NCBI GenBank assembly: GCA_047618505.1
Contig: JBLHLB010000085.1
Span: forward strand, 1-12,724
Direction: 5' to 3'
From: JBLHLB01 sp047618505
GTDB lineage: Bacteria > Planctomycetota > UBA1135 > GCA-002686595
Length of the DNA: 12,724 bases
The translations under genes were made by a program, and so were the position numbers. Shown here in pieces: positions 1-6,349 of this stretch; the stretch's first letter is position 1, and each line of letters starts with the position of its first letter. The notes below the pieces were generated by a model that saw only the letters and a program-made list of their open reading frames with translations, had not been told where the DNA came from and did not search any database.

Positions 1-1079
1 GTCGCAGTCACTCGGTCGGCCGCAGGGCGGAGGAATTGGTGGAGGACGCTCGCCAGGAGGTCGCCACCGCAATCGGCGCCTCGGCCAGCGAGATCGTCTT
101 CACATCCGGCGCAACCGAAGCCCTGAACCTGGGCCTCAAGGGAGCAGCGGCCACGGCCCCCGCCGGCAAGCGCCACTTCATCACTTCGGAAGCGGAGCAC
201 CCGGCGGTCCTCGACAGCCTGATCTTCCTCGAGGGTCAAGGCTTCGAAGTTACACGGCTACGACCAGACTCCACGGGACGAGTGTCGGTCAAGCAACTCA
301 AAGGAGCTCTGCGCAACGACACCCTGTTGGTGGCGTTGATGTGGGCCAACAACGAAGTCGGCACGCTCAATCCCATCCGTGAACTAGGCGCCCTCTGCCA
401 CGCACGCGGGGTTCTGTTTCTGACGGACGGGACCCAGGCAGTCGGAAAGCTGCCGGTTGATGTGCGCGCAGACAACGTGGATCTCCTGAGTATGAGCGCA
501 CACAAGCTCTATGGACCAAAGGGCGCCGGGGCCCTTTATGTCCGACGCCGCGATCCGGCCGTGCGCCTGGCTCTGCAGCAGCATGGCGGTGGACACGAAC
601 GCGGCATGCGTTCGGGGACCCTGAACGTTCCGGGCATTGTCGGACTCGGCGCCGCCTGTCGAGTTGCCGTCGAAGACCTCGAGCAGGAGACCACGCACCT
701 GACACGCTTGCGCGATCAACTTGAGGAGCGCATTCGAGCCGGTCTCGGTGGTCCCGCCGAGAGTTCTGGTGTACACCTGAACGGCGACCGCAATACTCGG
801 CTGCCCGCCTGCCTACACCTCTCCTTTGACGGAGTATCCGCCGAAGATGTCATGCGGGCCATGCCCCATATCGCGCTTTCCTCCGGCTCCGCCTGTGGCT
901 CGGGTCAAAGCGACCCAAGTCACGTATTACGCTCCATGGGAGTGCCCGATGGACGTGCCCACGGATCCCTGCGCTTTGGTCTTGGGCGATTCACGACCGA
1001 GACCGAAATCAACCACGTGGCGAATCGCATTGTCGATGCGGTCGCCGCCCTGCGTAAACAGAACAGCGAACTAGCCTGA
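1..1079 (+). CDS. iscS: Cysteine desulfurase (IscS/NifS group), 5'-truncated by window edge
   Basis: PLP-dependent enzyme that removes sulfur from L-cysteine as a protein persulfide, releasing alanine and supplying sulfur for Fe-S clusters in the cytoplasm. The frame is open from base 3 and reads RSHSVGRRAEE, the conserved 'H..GR.A' segment near the N terminus of this family. The gene therefore starts upstream and about 20-30 residues are missing; the TTG at 36 is not the start. Visible motifs are SGATEALN, the EAEHPAVL histidine segment, the PLP-binding lysine in SAHKLYGPKG (Lys codon 504-506) and the catalytic cysteine in SSGSACGSG (Cys codon 894-896). The cysteine sits in the long group I loop, followed by SLRFGLGRFTTE, very like E. 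coli IscS. A Fe-S carrier gene follows 73 nt downstream, which supports an Fe-S assembly role. The iscS versus nifS label is a choice of convention. Confidence 0.95.
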   Translation, partial: RSHSVGRRAEELVEDARQEVATAIGASASEIVFTSGATEALNLGLKGAAATAPAGKRHFITSEAEHPAVLDSLIFLEGQGFEVTRLRPDSTGRVSVKQLKGALRNDTLLVALMWANNEVGTLNPIRELGALCHARGVLFLTDGTQAVGKLPVDVRADNVDLLSMSAHKLYGPKGAGALYVRRRDPAVRLALQQHGGGHERGMRSGTLNVPGIVGLGAACRVAVEDLEQETTHLTRLRDQLEERIRAGLGGPAESSGVHLNGDRNTRLPACLHLSFDGVSAEDVMRAMPHIALSSGSACGSGQSDPSHVLRSMGVPDGRAHGSLRFGLGRFTTETEINHVANRIVDAVAALRKQNSELA

Positions 1080-1152
1080 CGGCCTTCGAACTCCCTTCAT
1101 CACTTCGCCGCGGGCTAACCCGTCGGTGAGACCCTCTTCAATCCTCAATAAA

Positions 1153-1482
1153 ATGGCTATTCAACTAACCGATCGCGCCCTGCGCGAAGTCAAGCGCATC
1201 ATCACCGACCAGTCTCTCCCGGAGGGCACTGTCCTGCGCGTAAGCGTCAAGGGTGGAGGCTGCTCCGGCTTCAGCTATTCCCTCGGCTTTGACGAGTCGA
1301 AGACCGACACGGATCAAATCGATGACGTAGAGGGCGTTGAAGTCGCCTGCGATCACAAGAGCTTCCTGTACTTGAACGGGACCCAGATCGACTTCGAGGA
1401 ATCCCTCATGGGACGCGGTTTCAAGTTCAACAATCCCAACGCCTCGAAGACCTGCGGCTGCGGCGAGTCCTTCTCCGTTTGA
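1153..1482 (+). CDS. erpA: A-type iron-sulfur cluster carrier (ErpA/IscA/HesB family)
   Basis: Small cytoplasmic carrier (109 aa) that accepts Fe-S clusters from the assembly scaffold and passes them to target apoproteins. The three invariant cysteines are present: Cys37 in GGGCSGF, and Cys101 and Cys103 in the C-terminal TCGCG motif. The C37-x63-C-G-C spacing is the family's. LYLNGTQIDFEESLMGRGF and NNPNASKTCGCG are typical core segments. I chose ATG 1153 because it gives the usual N terminus (MAIQLTDRAL) and length. An in-frame GTG at 1126 would add nine residues unlike the family. No SD is visible at either start. The cysteine desulfurase upstream makes the pair a likely Fe-S transcription unit. 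No IscU-type scaffold lies between them. The choice among ErpA, IscA and SufA names is uncertain; the family is not. Confidence 0.93.
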   Translation: MAIQLTDRALREVKRIITDQSLPEGTVLRVSVKGGGCSGFSYSLGFDESKTDTDQIDDVEGVEVACDHKSFLYLNGTQIDFEESLMGRGFKFNNPNASKTCGCGESFSV

Positions 1483-1487
1483 TCAGT

Positions 1488-1506
1488 TAGGGGGCGCGCC
1501 CCCCTA
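1488..1506. repeat. GC-rich near-perfect palindrome just after erpA
   Basis: Five bases after the erpA stop codon the sequence reads TAGGGGG-CGCG-CCCCCCTA, a palindrome broken only by one extra C. RNA from either strand could fold into a G/C stem of about 7 bp. No T-tract follows (next come C-rich bases), so a standard rho-independent terminator is not supported. It could still attenuate transcription or protect an mRNA 3' end. Confidence 0.4.
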
Positions 1507-1539
1507 CCCGCCCCCCCAAGAGCCCCGCGGTCACCGAGC

Positions 1540-2103
1540 ATGCAGAAGCGCCCCCTCACGCTCTTTGGCCTATTTGGCGGCGGGCTTCTGATCGCCCTTG
1601 GGTTACTCATCCTGTGGGCGGCCCTTCGCCCCGCCCCGAATCGAGTAACTCTGATCCAGCGAACGGGTCTTGTGATCAAGGCAACAAGGGAGCAGCAGGG
1701 CTCCGGCGGGAAGCGTGAGTCGCTCCTTTGCATAGAGCTGAACGATGGCGCTGAAGCCTTCTTCGTCACCGAGGATCGCCCTGACTTCGCCGCAATCGTC
1801 ACTGCTCTCCAGATCGGCGACAATGTTTCGGCCCTAGTGGAAGCGCACGCGGGTCAACTTCTCAAGGGCACGCCCCTCGCGCGCGGTCGCACGGAAGCTT
1901 GGGAGCTGATTCAACTTGCGCCGAGCGACGCAGCCGACCCAAAGACTCTGGTCGCCTACGCTGACAGTTCCCGGGCGCGGACTCGTCAGCGCGCCAAATG
2001 GGGAATGGCCGCTAGTTTCATCCTGCTCATGGGGGCCTATGGATTATCCCAGGCTAGGCACCTTGGACGTGTGCCCTCCCCCTCAGCGAGTGCGGAAGGC
2101 TAG
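1540..2103 (+). CDS. Hypothetical protein with two transmembrane segments
   Basis: I do not recognise this 187-aa protein. It has a glycine/leucine-rich hydrophobic segment at about residues 7-29, a soluble middle of about 120 residues, and a second hydrophobic segment at about 154-170 (WGMAASFILLMGAYGL). A short Ser/Pro-rich tail follows. The middle region looks beta-rich (RTGLVIKATRE, SLLCIELNDGAEAFFV, QIGDNVSALVEA), as in a small barrel domain. The layout of helix, beta domain, helix recalls DUF3592-type membrane proteins, but I cannot confirm homology. A basic cluster (RARTRQRAK) just before the second helix makes the topology ambiguous under the positive-inside rule. It starts at ATG 1540 without an SD, 57 nt after erpA, and its stop is 7 nt from the stop of the convergent transporter gene. 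Nothing ties it functionally to its neighbours. Confidence 0.7.
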   Translation: MQKRPLTLFGLFGGGLLIALGLLILWAALRPAPNRVTLIQRTGLVIKATREQQGSGGKRESLLCIELNDGAEAFFVTEDRPDFAAIVTALQIGDNVSALVEAHAGQLLKGTPLARGRTEAWELIQLAPSDAADPKTLVAYADSSRARTRQRAKWGMAASFILLMGAYGLSQARHLGRVPSPSASAEG

Positions 2104-2110
2104 TAGCGAG

Positions 2111-3106
2111 CTAGGGCGTGGAGCCGCGTGTGCGCTGCCCACCGAGGGTAAAGAGCACGCCCACGACGAGAATCGTTCCACCGATCATGATCGCGCCGGT
2201 CATGGGCTCATCCAGCCAGAGGACGCCGATGAGCACTCCCACAAGGGGCTGGAGGAAGAGGAAGGGCGCCACCGATGAGGCTGGAATGCGCTCCAGGGCA
2301 AAGAACCAGAACCCCAGGGACAGGACAGTTCCGACCAAGCCCAAGGCTACGGTCCACCACAGGGCCGGCCCAATAGGACCGACGAATTCGAAGCTCATCA
2401 GCTCGTACGCAGCCCCTGGTATGAGTATCAGCATGGAGGAGAGCACAACCCATGTGGTCAACACGAAGGGATCCACGCGCATGGCCAGGGGCTTGGAGAT
2501 AGGCGTGTGCAAACCCCACAGGGCACCGTGGAAGGCCAGCAGCAGATTGCCCATCATCAGCTCGCCGGCGAAGAGATCCCCCGGCGCCGCGCTGTCTAAC
2601 ACGATCCACGCAGCACCGATCAGACCGACACAAATACCGACCATCACGCGCGGTCGAATCCTCTCCTTGAGCAAGAGCCAGGAGAAAAACAGGATCATCG
2701 GCGGCTCAACCAACAGAAGAATGGATGCGTTGGAAGCCGTCGAGTACTTGGTTCCGACGATGCCGAGCAAGAGGGGCGCGCCGTAGGCCAGGATGCCCAA
2801 CACAAGCATGCGCCCCAGGTCCCCACCTTCAAAGAAGCGCAGGCCCAGGAATCCCATGCCCCGGCCGGCGGACGTACCGTCGGACCTGCCCGCGGTATGC
2901 ATGCGCTGGGCGAACTTACGCTTCGCCGCCGGCCGCATGGTCAAGAGCGCCAGGGGCACCAGTGCGAAGAGATTCCGCAGCAGGGTAACCGTCGCCGGAG
3001 GCAGGCCATCCAAGGCGAGCTTTTGAACCGGGTAGGTAGCGCCTCCGAGGATGTTGGCCAGGGCCATCAGCCCGAAGCCAAGGGCTAGGGATTTGCGCGC
3101 AGACAT
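2111..3106 (-). CDS. DMT-superfamily permease, two EamA repeats
   Basis: Inner-membrane carrier of the drug/metabolite transporter superfamily; such proteins usually export amino acids, nucleobases or other small metabolites. The substrate cannot be read from sequence. The 331-aa product fits the usual ten-helix, two-repeat plan. Repeat 1 carries 'VEPPMILFFSWLLLKERI' (about 133-150) and repeat 2 carries 'LQPLVGVLIGVLWLDEPM' (about 285-302), the end-of-repeat signatures ending in a conserved acidic residue. The loop between helices 2 and 3 (about 59-99) is long and basic (AAKRKFAQRMHTAGR, then a Gly/Ser-rich part), longer than I expect for the family. Start ATG at 3106; an SD-like GGAGG lies 11 nt upstream and falls within an inverted repeat (see that entry). 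The gene is divergent from the SPFH gene and convergent with the upstream membrane protein. Confidence 0.9.
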   Translation of the reverse strand: MSARKSLALGFGLMALANILGGATYPVQKLALDGLPPATVTLLRNLFALVPLALLTMRPAAKRKFAQRMHTAGRSDGTSAGRGMGFLGLRFFEGGDLGRMLVLGILAYGAPLLLGIVGTKYSTASNASILLLVEPPMILFFSWLLLKERIRPRVMVGICVGLIGAAWIVLDSAAPGDLFAGELMMGNLLLAFHGALWGLHTPISKPLAMRVDPFVLTTWVVLSSMLILIPGAAYELMSFEFVGPIGPALWWTVALGLVGTVLSLGFWFFALERIPASSVAPFLFLQPLVGVLIGVLWLDEPMTGAIMIGGTILVVGVLFTLGGQRTRGSTP

Positions 3107-3114
3107 GGGCGCAA

Positions 3115-3141
3115 GATCCTCCCCGAATCCTGGCGAGGATC
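3115..3141 (-). promoter_or_regulatory. Inverted repeat covering the SD of the EamA transporter gene
   Basis: GATCCTC (3115-3121) and GAGGATC (3135-3141) are perfect 7-nt inverted repeats. After one mismatch a further CC/GG pair closes a 7-nt loop. In the transporter mRNA the 3' arm contains the GGAGG that is the only SD-like element before the ATG at 3106. The hairpin would therefore hide the ribosome-binding site. The pairing is seen in the sequence; a regulatory role is inference. Confidence 0.4.
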
Positions 3142-3282
3142 AAGGGGGTGGCGAAATCCCTAGCCGGCGGACCAGGGAGGACGAGCTGGAATTTCATCGG
3201 AGGAAGCGAGAATATAGCCCTCCCTCGTCAGTATCGCATTGATATCATCTCAATATCCCGCACAATGGCAACAGGGAGCACC

Positions 3283-3288
3283 AGGAAG
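3283..3288 (+). promoter_or_regulatory. Ribosome-binding site deciding the SPFH start
   Basis: AGGAAG ends 6 nt before ATG 3295, a normal SD spacing. The earlier in-frame candidates at 3148 and 3265 have no comparable site and would add sequence unlike the family. Confidence 0.65.
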
Positions 3289-3294
3289 CAACAA

Positions 3295-4182
3295 ATGACA
3301 ACCCCCACAGCATCGAAAGACACCGTCAAGAAGGCCGCCGCTGGCGGAAACTGGTTCATCGCACTCGGCCTGATCAACGTCGCTTGGATCTCCCTTGCCT
3401 TGATCTCCGGCCTACGCGAAGAACCGCTGGCTTTCGTGATTGTCGTGGCGATCCTCTTCGACATCATCTTCTTGACCGGGTTCTTCGTGGTCGGTCCCAA
3501 CATGAGTCGGGTGTTCATTCACTTTGGCAATTACCGGGGCACGGTGCGCGACCAGGGTTTCTTCTGGGCCAACCCCTTCACCAAGAAAGTGAGCCTGTCG
3601 CTGAAGGCACAAAACGTCGCCTCCGACACGATTAAGGTGAACGACTCCAAGGGTAGCCCCATCGAGATCGGCGCGATCGTCGTCTGGCAAGTGCGCGAGA
3701 CCAGCCAGGCTCTCTTCGACGTGGAAAACTACACCGAGTACGTGGACATCCAAATCGAGGCGGCCGTGCGACAACTCGCCAGCAAGCACCCCTATGACGA
3801 ACACCACGAAGACGAGGGCGTCGTCTCCCTGCGTGGCGATGGGGAGCAGGTTGCCGATGAGCTCCAGGTAATGCTGGGCGAGCGCCTGAAACGCGCCGGC
3901 ATTCAGGTACTGGAAGCCCGCATCTCGCACCTGGCCTATGCCCCCGAGATCGCCTCGGCGATGCTGCAACGCCAACAGGCCCAGGCCATCATCGCCGCCC
4001 GCCGAGAGATCGTGGAAGGTGCCGTCAGCATGGTCGAGCAGGCCCTCAAGGATCTAGGCGAACGCAAGGTAGTCGAACTCGACGATGAACGCCGCGCGAC
4101 CTTGGTCGGCAACCTGCTGGTCGTCCTCTGCGGCCAATCGACACCGACGCCCGTGCTCAACACCGGCAGTCTTTACAGCTAG
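3295..4182 (+). CDS. Membrane-anchored SPFH/band 7 domain protein
   Basis: SPFH (stomatin/prohibitin/flotillin/HflK) proteins form large membrane-bound oligomers that scaffold lipid domains and proteases. The specific partner here is unknown. The 295-aa product has two hydrophobic segments at about 20-39 and 46-66, then a band 7 domain at about 69-235: RVFIHFGNYRGTVRDQGFFW, a beta-rich core (SPIEIGAIVVWQV), and ARISHLAYAPEIASAMLQRQ followed by an Ala-rich helix (QAQAIIAARREIVEGAVSMV). These last segments are characteristic of the bacterial subgroup with a short C terminus. Start ATG 3295 is chosen for its SD. Six nucleotides separate its stop from an Arc-like gene on the same strand, so co-transcription and perhaps translational coupling are likely. 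An imperfect dyad, GATAT/ATATC (3241-3257), lies upstream and could be part of the promoter region. Confidence 0.92.
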   Translation: MTTPTASKDTVKKAAAGGNWFIALGLINVAWISLALISGLREEPLAFVIVVAILFDIIFLTGFFVVGPNMSRVFIHFGNYRGTVRDQGFFWANPFTKKVSLSLKAQNVASDTIKVNDSKGSPIEIGAIVVWQVRETSQALFDVENYTEYVDIQIEAAVRQLASKHPYDEHHEDEGVVSLRGDGEQVADELQVMLGERLKRAGIQVLEARISHLAYAPEIASAMLQRQQAQAIIAARREIVEGAVSMVEQALKDLGERKVVELDDERRATLVGNLLVVLCGQSTPTPVLNTGSLYS

Positions 4183-4188
4183 GTCTGC

Positions 4189-4404
4189 GTGGCTAATAAA
4201 CGACAAGGGAAGCGGGAAGGAGCGCAGGCGGATCCGATCAGCTCCGCCAAAAAGCCCTTTCTCCTACGTATCCCCCCGGACCTCATGGAGGAGCTTAGGG
4301 GTTGGGCGAATCAGGAACTGCGCAGCCTCAACGGCCATATGGAGTATCTTCTGCGTGAAGCCGTTCGTCGCCGCAAGGGGCGGGGCGATTCTGATCAGAA
4401 GTAA
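4189..4404 (+). CDS. Arc-like ribbon-helix-helix small protein
   Basis: A 71-aa basic protein with the Arc/MetJ-type ribbon-helix-helix pattern. A basic, disordered N terminus (1-21) is followed by the beta strand KPFLLRI (about 22-28), helix A PDLMEELRGWANQELR (about 30-45), a turn at SLN, and helix B GHMEYLLREAVRRR (about 49-62). Such proteins bind DNA as dimers through the paired strands and often act as repressors or antitoxins. The start is GTG 4189, only 6 nt after the SPFH stop; no strong SD is present, so translational coupling is plausible. I recall Arc-type genes directly after SPFH genes in other bacteria, which supports a real functional pair. The target DNA is unknown. No toxin-like gene adjoins it, so I do not call it an antitoxin. 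Confidence 0.82.
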   Translation: MANKRQGKREGAQADPISSAKKPFLLRIPPDLMEELRGWANQELRSLNGHMEYLLREAVRRRKGRGDSDQK

Positions 4405-4428
4405 GCGCCCCCTGGGGCACAGGAATAA

Positions 4429-4737
4429 ATGGAACAGGAACGCAATCTCGGTGAGCAACCGATCGCCCAGCACATGCGCGAGTTGAAGCTAACACCGGCC
4501 AAGCTAGTGAGTGCGGCACCCGATCAAATGACGCACAAGATGATCCAACGCGCCATGAAGGGCCGGCGCCTAAGCGTCAAAGTCATGAAGAAGGTCCTGG
4601 GGGCCATGAACGCGGCCAGCGGCAAGAGCTTCGAGATGAAGGATCTCTTCAACTACCCGGCCTTCAAGGCGGATCGTGATCCGGTATCTCAAGATCCGGT
4701 ATCACAGGATTCAGGGGAGACGCAGGACACGCAGTAG
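4429..4737 (+). CDS. Small XRE-like helix-turn-helix protein (putative)
   Basis: A 102-aa protein whose residues 11-73 follow the layout of Cro/C1-type domains. LTPAKLVSAA could be the first HTH helix, MTHKMIQRAMKG the recognition helix, and RRLSVKVMKKVLGAMNAASG the remaining helices, with KDLFNY closing. The 'KGRRLS...KVL.A.N.ASGK' pattern recalls a small conserved hypothetical family I associate with Planctomycetota. This is memory, not a search. The C-terminal tail (about 82-102) is acidic and polar, probably disordered, and holds a duplicated DPVSQ. ATG 4429 has AGGA 4 nt upstream. It lies 24 nt after the ribbon-helix-helix gene and closes the SPFH gene set. Its stop is 5 nt from the stop of convergent gpmI. 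DNA binding is inferred from the fold pattern only. Confidence 0.72.
   Translation: MEQERNLGEQPIAQHMRELKLTPAKLVSAAPDQMTHKMIQRAMKGRRLSVKVMKKVLGAMNAASGKSFEMKDLFNYPAFKADRDPVSQDPVSQDSGETQDTQ
4678..4707 (+). repeat. Two-copy 15-nt tandem repeat encoding DPVSQ twice
   Basis: Units at 4678-4692 and 4693-4707 differ at 2 of 15 bases and stay in frame inside the tail of the XRE-like gene. This looks like a local duplication in a disordered segment, possibly by slippage. Confidence 0.75.
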
Positions 4738-4742
4738 CGCGT

Positions 4743-6278
4743 CTAGCCCAGGATCAGGTCTTTGCCGTCCATACCCTTGGACTTGGGGATGCCTGAGAGC
4801 TGGCAAAGGGTCGGCACAATGTCCGCCAGGATTCCCATGGGTCGAATCTTGGCGCCACGTAGGTCCTCAGCGCAGAAGACGATCGGTACCGGGTTGGTAG
4901 TGTGCGCCGTGTGCGGTTGATCGGTGATCGGATCCCACATTTGCTCCACGTTGCCGTGGTCCGCCGTGATCGCAACGAGCCCGCCCTTGGCTGTGACGAC
5001 GGGAACTATACGCCGCAGGCATTCGTCCACTGCTGCCACCGCCAGTTCAGCAGCACTGACAACACCCGTGTGCCCCACCATGTCAGCGTTGGCGAAGTTG
5101 ATGATATAGACGTCCGTCTCGTCCTTCTCGAGTGCGGCCAGGATCCTGTCCGTGAGGATCGGCGCGCTCATCTCCGGCTGCATGTCATAGGTTGCGACCT
5201 TGGGGCTCGGGACGAGGATGCGTGTTTCGCCGGGGACCTCCGCCTCCTTGCCGCCGGAGAAGAAGAAAGTCACATGGGCGTACTTCTCCGTCTCGGCGAT
5301 GCGGGCCTGACGTAGACCTGCAGCGCTGATGACTTCCCCGAAGGTGCCCTGAATTTCCCGCGGGGGAAAGGCGACGGGGAAGGAAAAGTCAGCGCGATAC
5401 TGCGTCATCGTCGTGATCGAGAGCTTTGGCACGCGGGCGCGCTCAAAGCCCCCAAACCCCGGATCACTGAGTGCATCGCAGATTTGCCGCATGCGATCGG
5501 AGCGGTAGTTGAAGCACAGCACTTCGTCGCCATCCTCCAGTCGCCCAGCTTTGGAATCCCCGACCACATAGGGCTCACAGAATTCGTCGCCCGTGTCCGC
5601 GGCATAGCTCGCACGGATAGCCTCGCCTGCGGAAGCCGTAGCCCCGCCCACTCCACGCGTCAGGAGGTCGTAGGCCTTCTGCACGCGCTCCCAACGATTG
5701 TCGCGATCCATGGCCCAATAGCGGCCGATGACGGAAGCGATGCGTCCCACGCCGGCCACCTTAATATCCTGCTCCAGTCCTGCCAGGAAGCCCTCGCCGG
5801 AGCGCGGCGGCGTATCACGGCCATCGAGGATCGCATGCACTAGCACCTTGTCCGCCGCGACGCCAATCTGGGCCGCCAACTCAAGCAGCTTACGCAGGTG
5901 GAAGCCACTGGCATGAACGCCACCCGTGCCAACAAGGCCAAGGAAGTGCAGTTGCTTGCCGTTCTTCTTGGCGCGTTCCAAGGCGGAACGCAGGCCACCG
6001 TTGAGAGCGAACTCACCGTCCTGAATGGACTTGTCAATGCGCGTCACGTCCTGATACACGATGCGGCCAGCCCCCATGTTCATGTGCCCGACTTCGCTGT
6101 TGCCCATCAATCCCAGGGGCAATCCAACCTCCTCCCCCGAGGCGCTCAGAAGCGTGTTCGGGTAACGCCCCTTGAGATCCTGGAAGTAGGGGGCCTTTGT
6201 GCGAATCACGTTGTTGTCTGCGGATTCGCGATAACCCCAACCATCGAGGACAATCAAGAAAAGAGGACGGTGCTGCAC
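4743..6278 (-). CDS. gpmI: 2,3-bisphosphoglycerate-independent phosphoglycerate mutase
   Basis: Cytoplasmic glycolytic/gluconeogenic enzyme that interconverts 3- and 2-phosphoglycerate through a phosphoserine intermediate at a di-manganese site. The 511-aa length is standard. Metal and catalytic motifs are complete: LDGWGYRE with Asp12, the nucleophile Ser61 in MGNSEVGHMNMGAGR, HAILDGRDTPP, IGRYWAMDRDNRWER, NYRSDRMRQ, the HVTFFFSGG block, NFANADMVGHTG, TADHGNVEQM and PHTAHTTNPVP. The start is GTG (complement of 6276-6278) giving MQHRPLFLIVLDGWG; no SD is visible, but no other start precedes the conserved first strand. The cyclodeaminase-family gene lies 71 nt upstream on the same strand and may share its transcript. 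The 3' end faces the XRE-like gene with only 5 nt between stop codons. Confidence 0.97.
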   Translation of the reverse strand: MQHRPLFLIVLDGWGYRESADNNVIRTKAPYFQDLKGRYPNTLLSASGEEVGLPLGLMGNSEVGHMNMGAGRIVYQDVTRIDKSIQDGEFALNGGLRSALERAKKNGKQLHFLGLVGTGGVHASGFHLRKLLELAAQIGVAADKVLVHAILDGRDTPPRSGEGFLAGLEQDIKVAGVGRIASVIGRYWAMDRDNRWERVQKAYDLLTRGVGGATASAGEAIRASYAADTGDEFCEPYVVGDSKAGRLEDGDEVLCFNYRSDRMRQICDALSDPGFGGFERARVPKLSITTMTQYRADFSFPVAFPPREIQGTFGEVISAAGLRQARIAETEKYAHVTFFFSGGKEAEVPGETRILVPSPKVATYDMQPEMSAPILTDRILAALEKDETDVYIINFANADMVGHTGVVSAAELAVAAVDECLRRIVPVVTAKGGLVAITADHGNVEQMWDPITDQPHTAHTTNPVPIVFCAEDLRGAKIRPMGILADIVPTLCQLSGIPKSKGMDGKDLILG

Positions 6279-6349
6279 GGTGCTAATTGATTGGGTAGGC
6301 CTGTTGCCTGAACGGTTTGTAGCGTGGGAGCGGGTGTCGGCGCGTAGGC

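Noticed and set aside
1109..1122. CGGG-CTAA-CCCG hairpin before erpA
   Set aside because: A 4-bp stem is too short to distinguish from chance in GC-rich DNA.
2118..2786. A 222-codon + strand frame opposite the EamA transporter
   Set aside because: Its composition (Arg/Pro/Thr-rich, no domain) is typical of an antisense shadow; the minus-strand gene has clear EamA repeats.
3211..3218. AATATAGC as a -10 box for either divergent gene around 3200
   Set aside because: TATATT on the minus strand is a fair -10 match, but no -35-like hexamer lies at 16-18 nt on either strand.
3148..3294. Longer N terminus for the SPFH protein, starting at 3148 or 3265
   Set aside because: The added residues are not family-like and lack an SD. 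ATG 3295 has AGGAAG at 6 nt and leaves the membrane segments intact.
4189..4737. Toxin-antitoxin module made of the ribbon-helix-helix and XRE-like genes
   Set aside because: Both look like small DNA-binding proteins; neither resembles a known toxin, and the SPFH gene is the closer partner.
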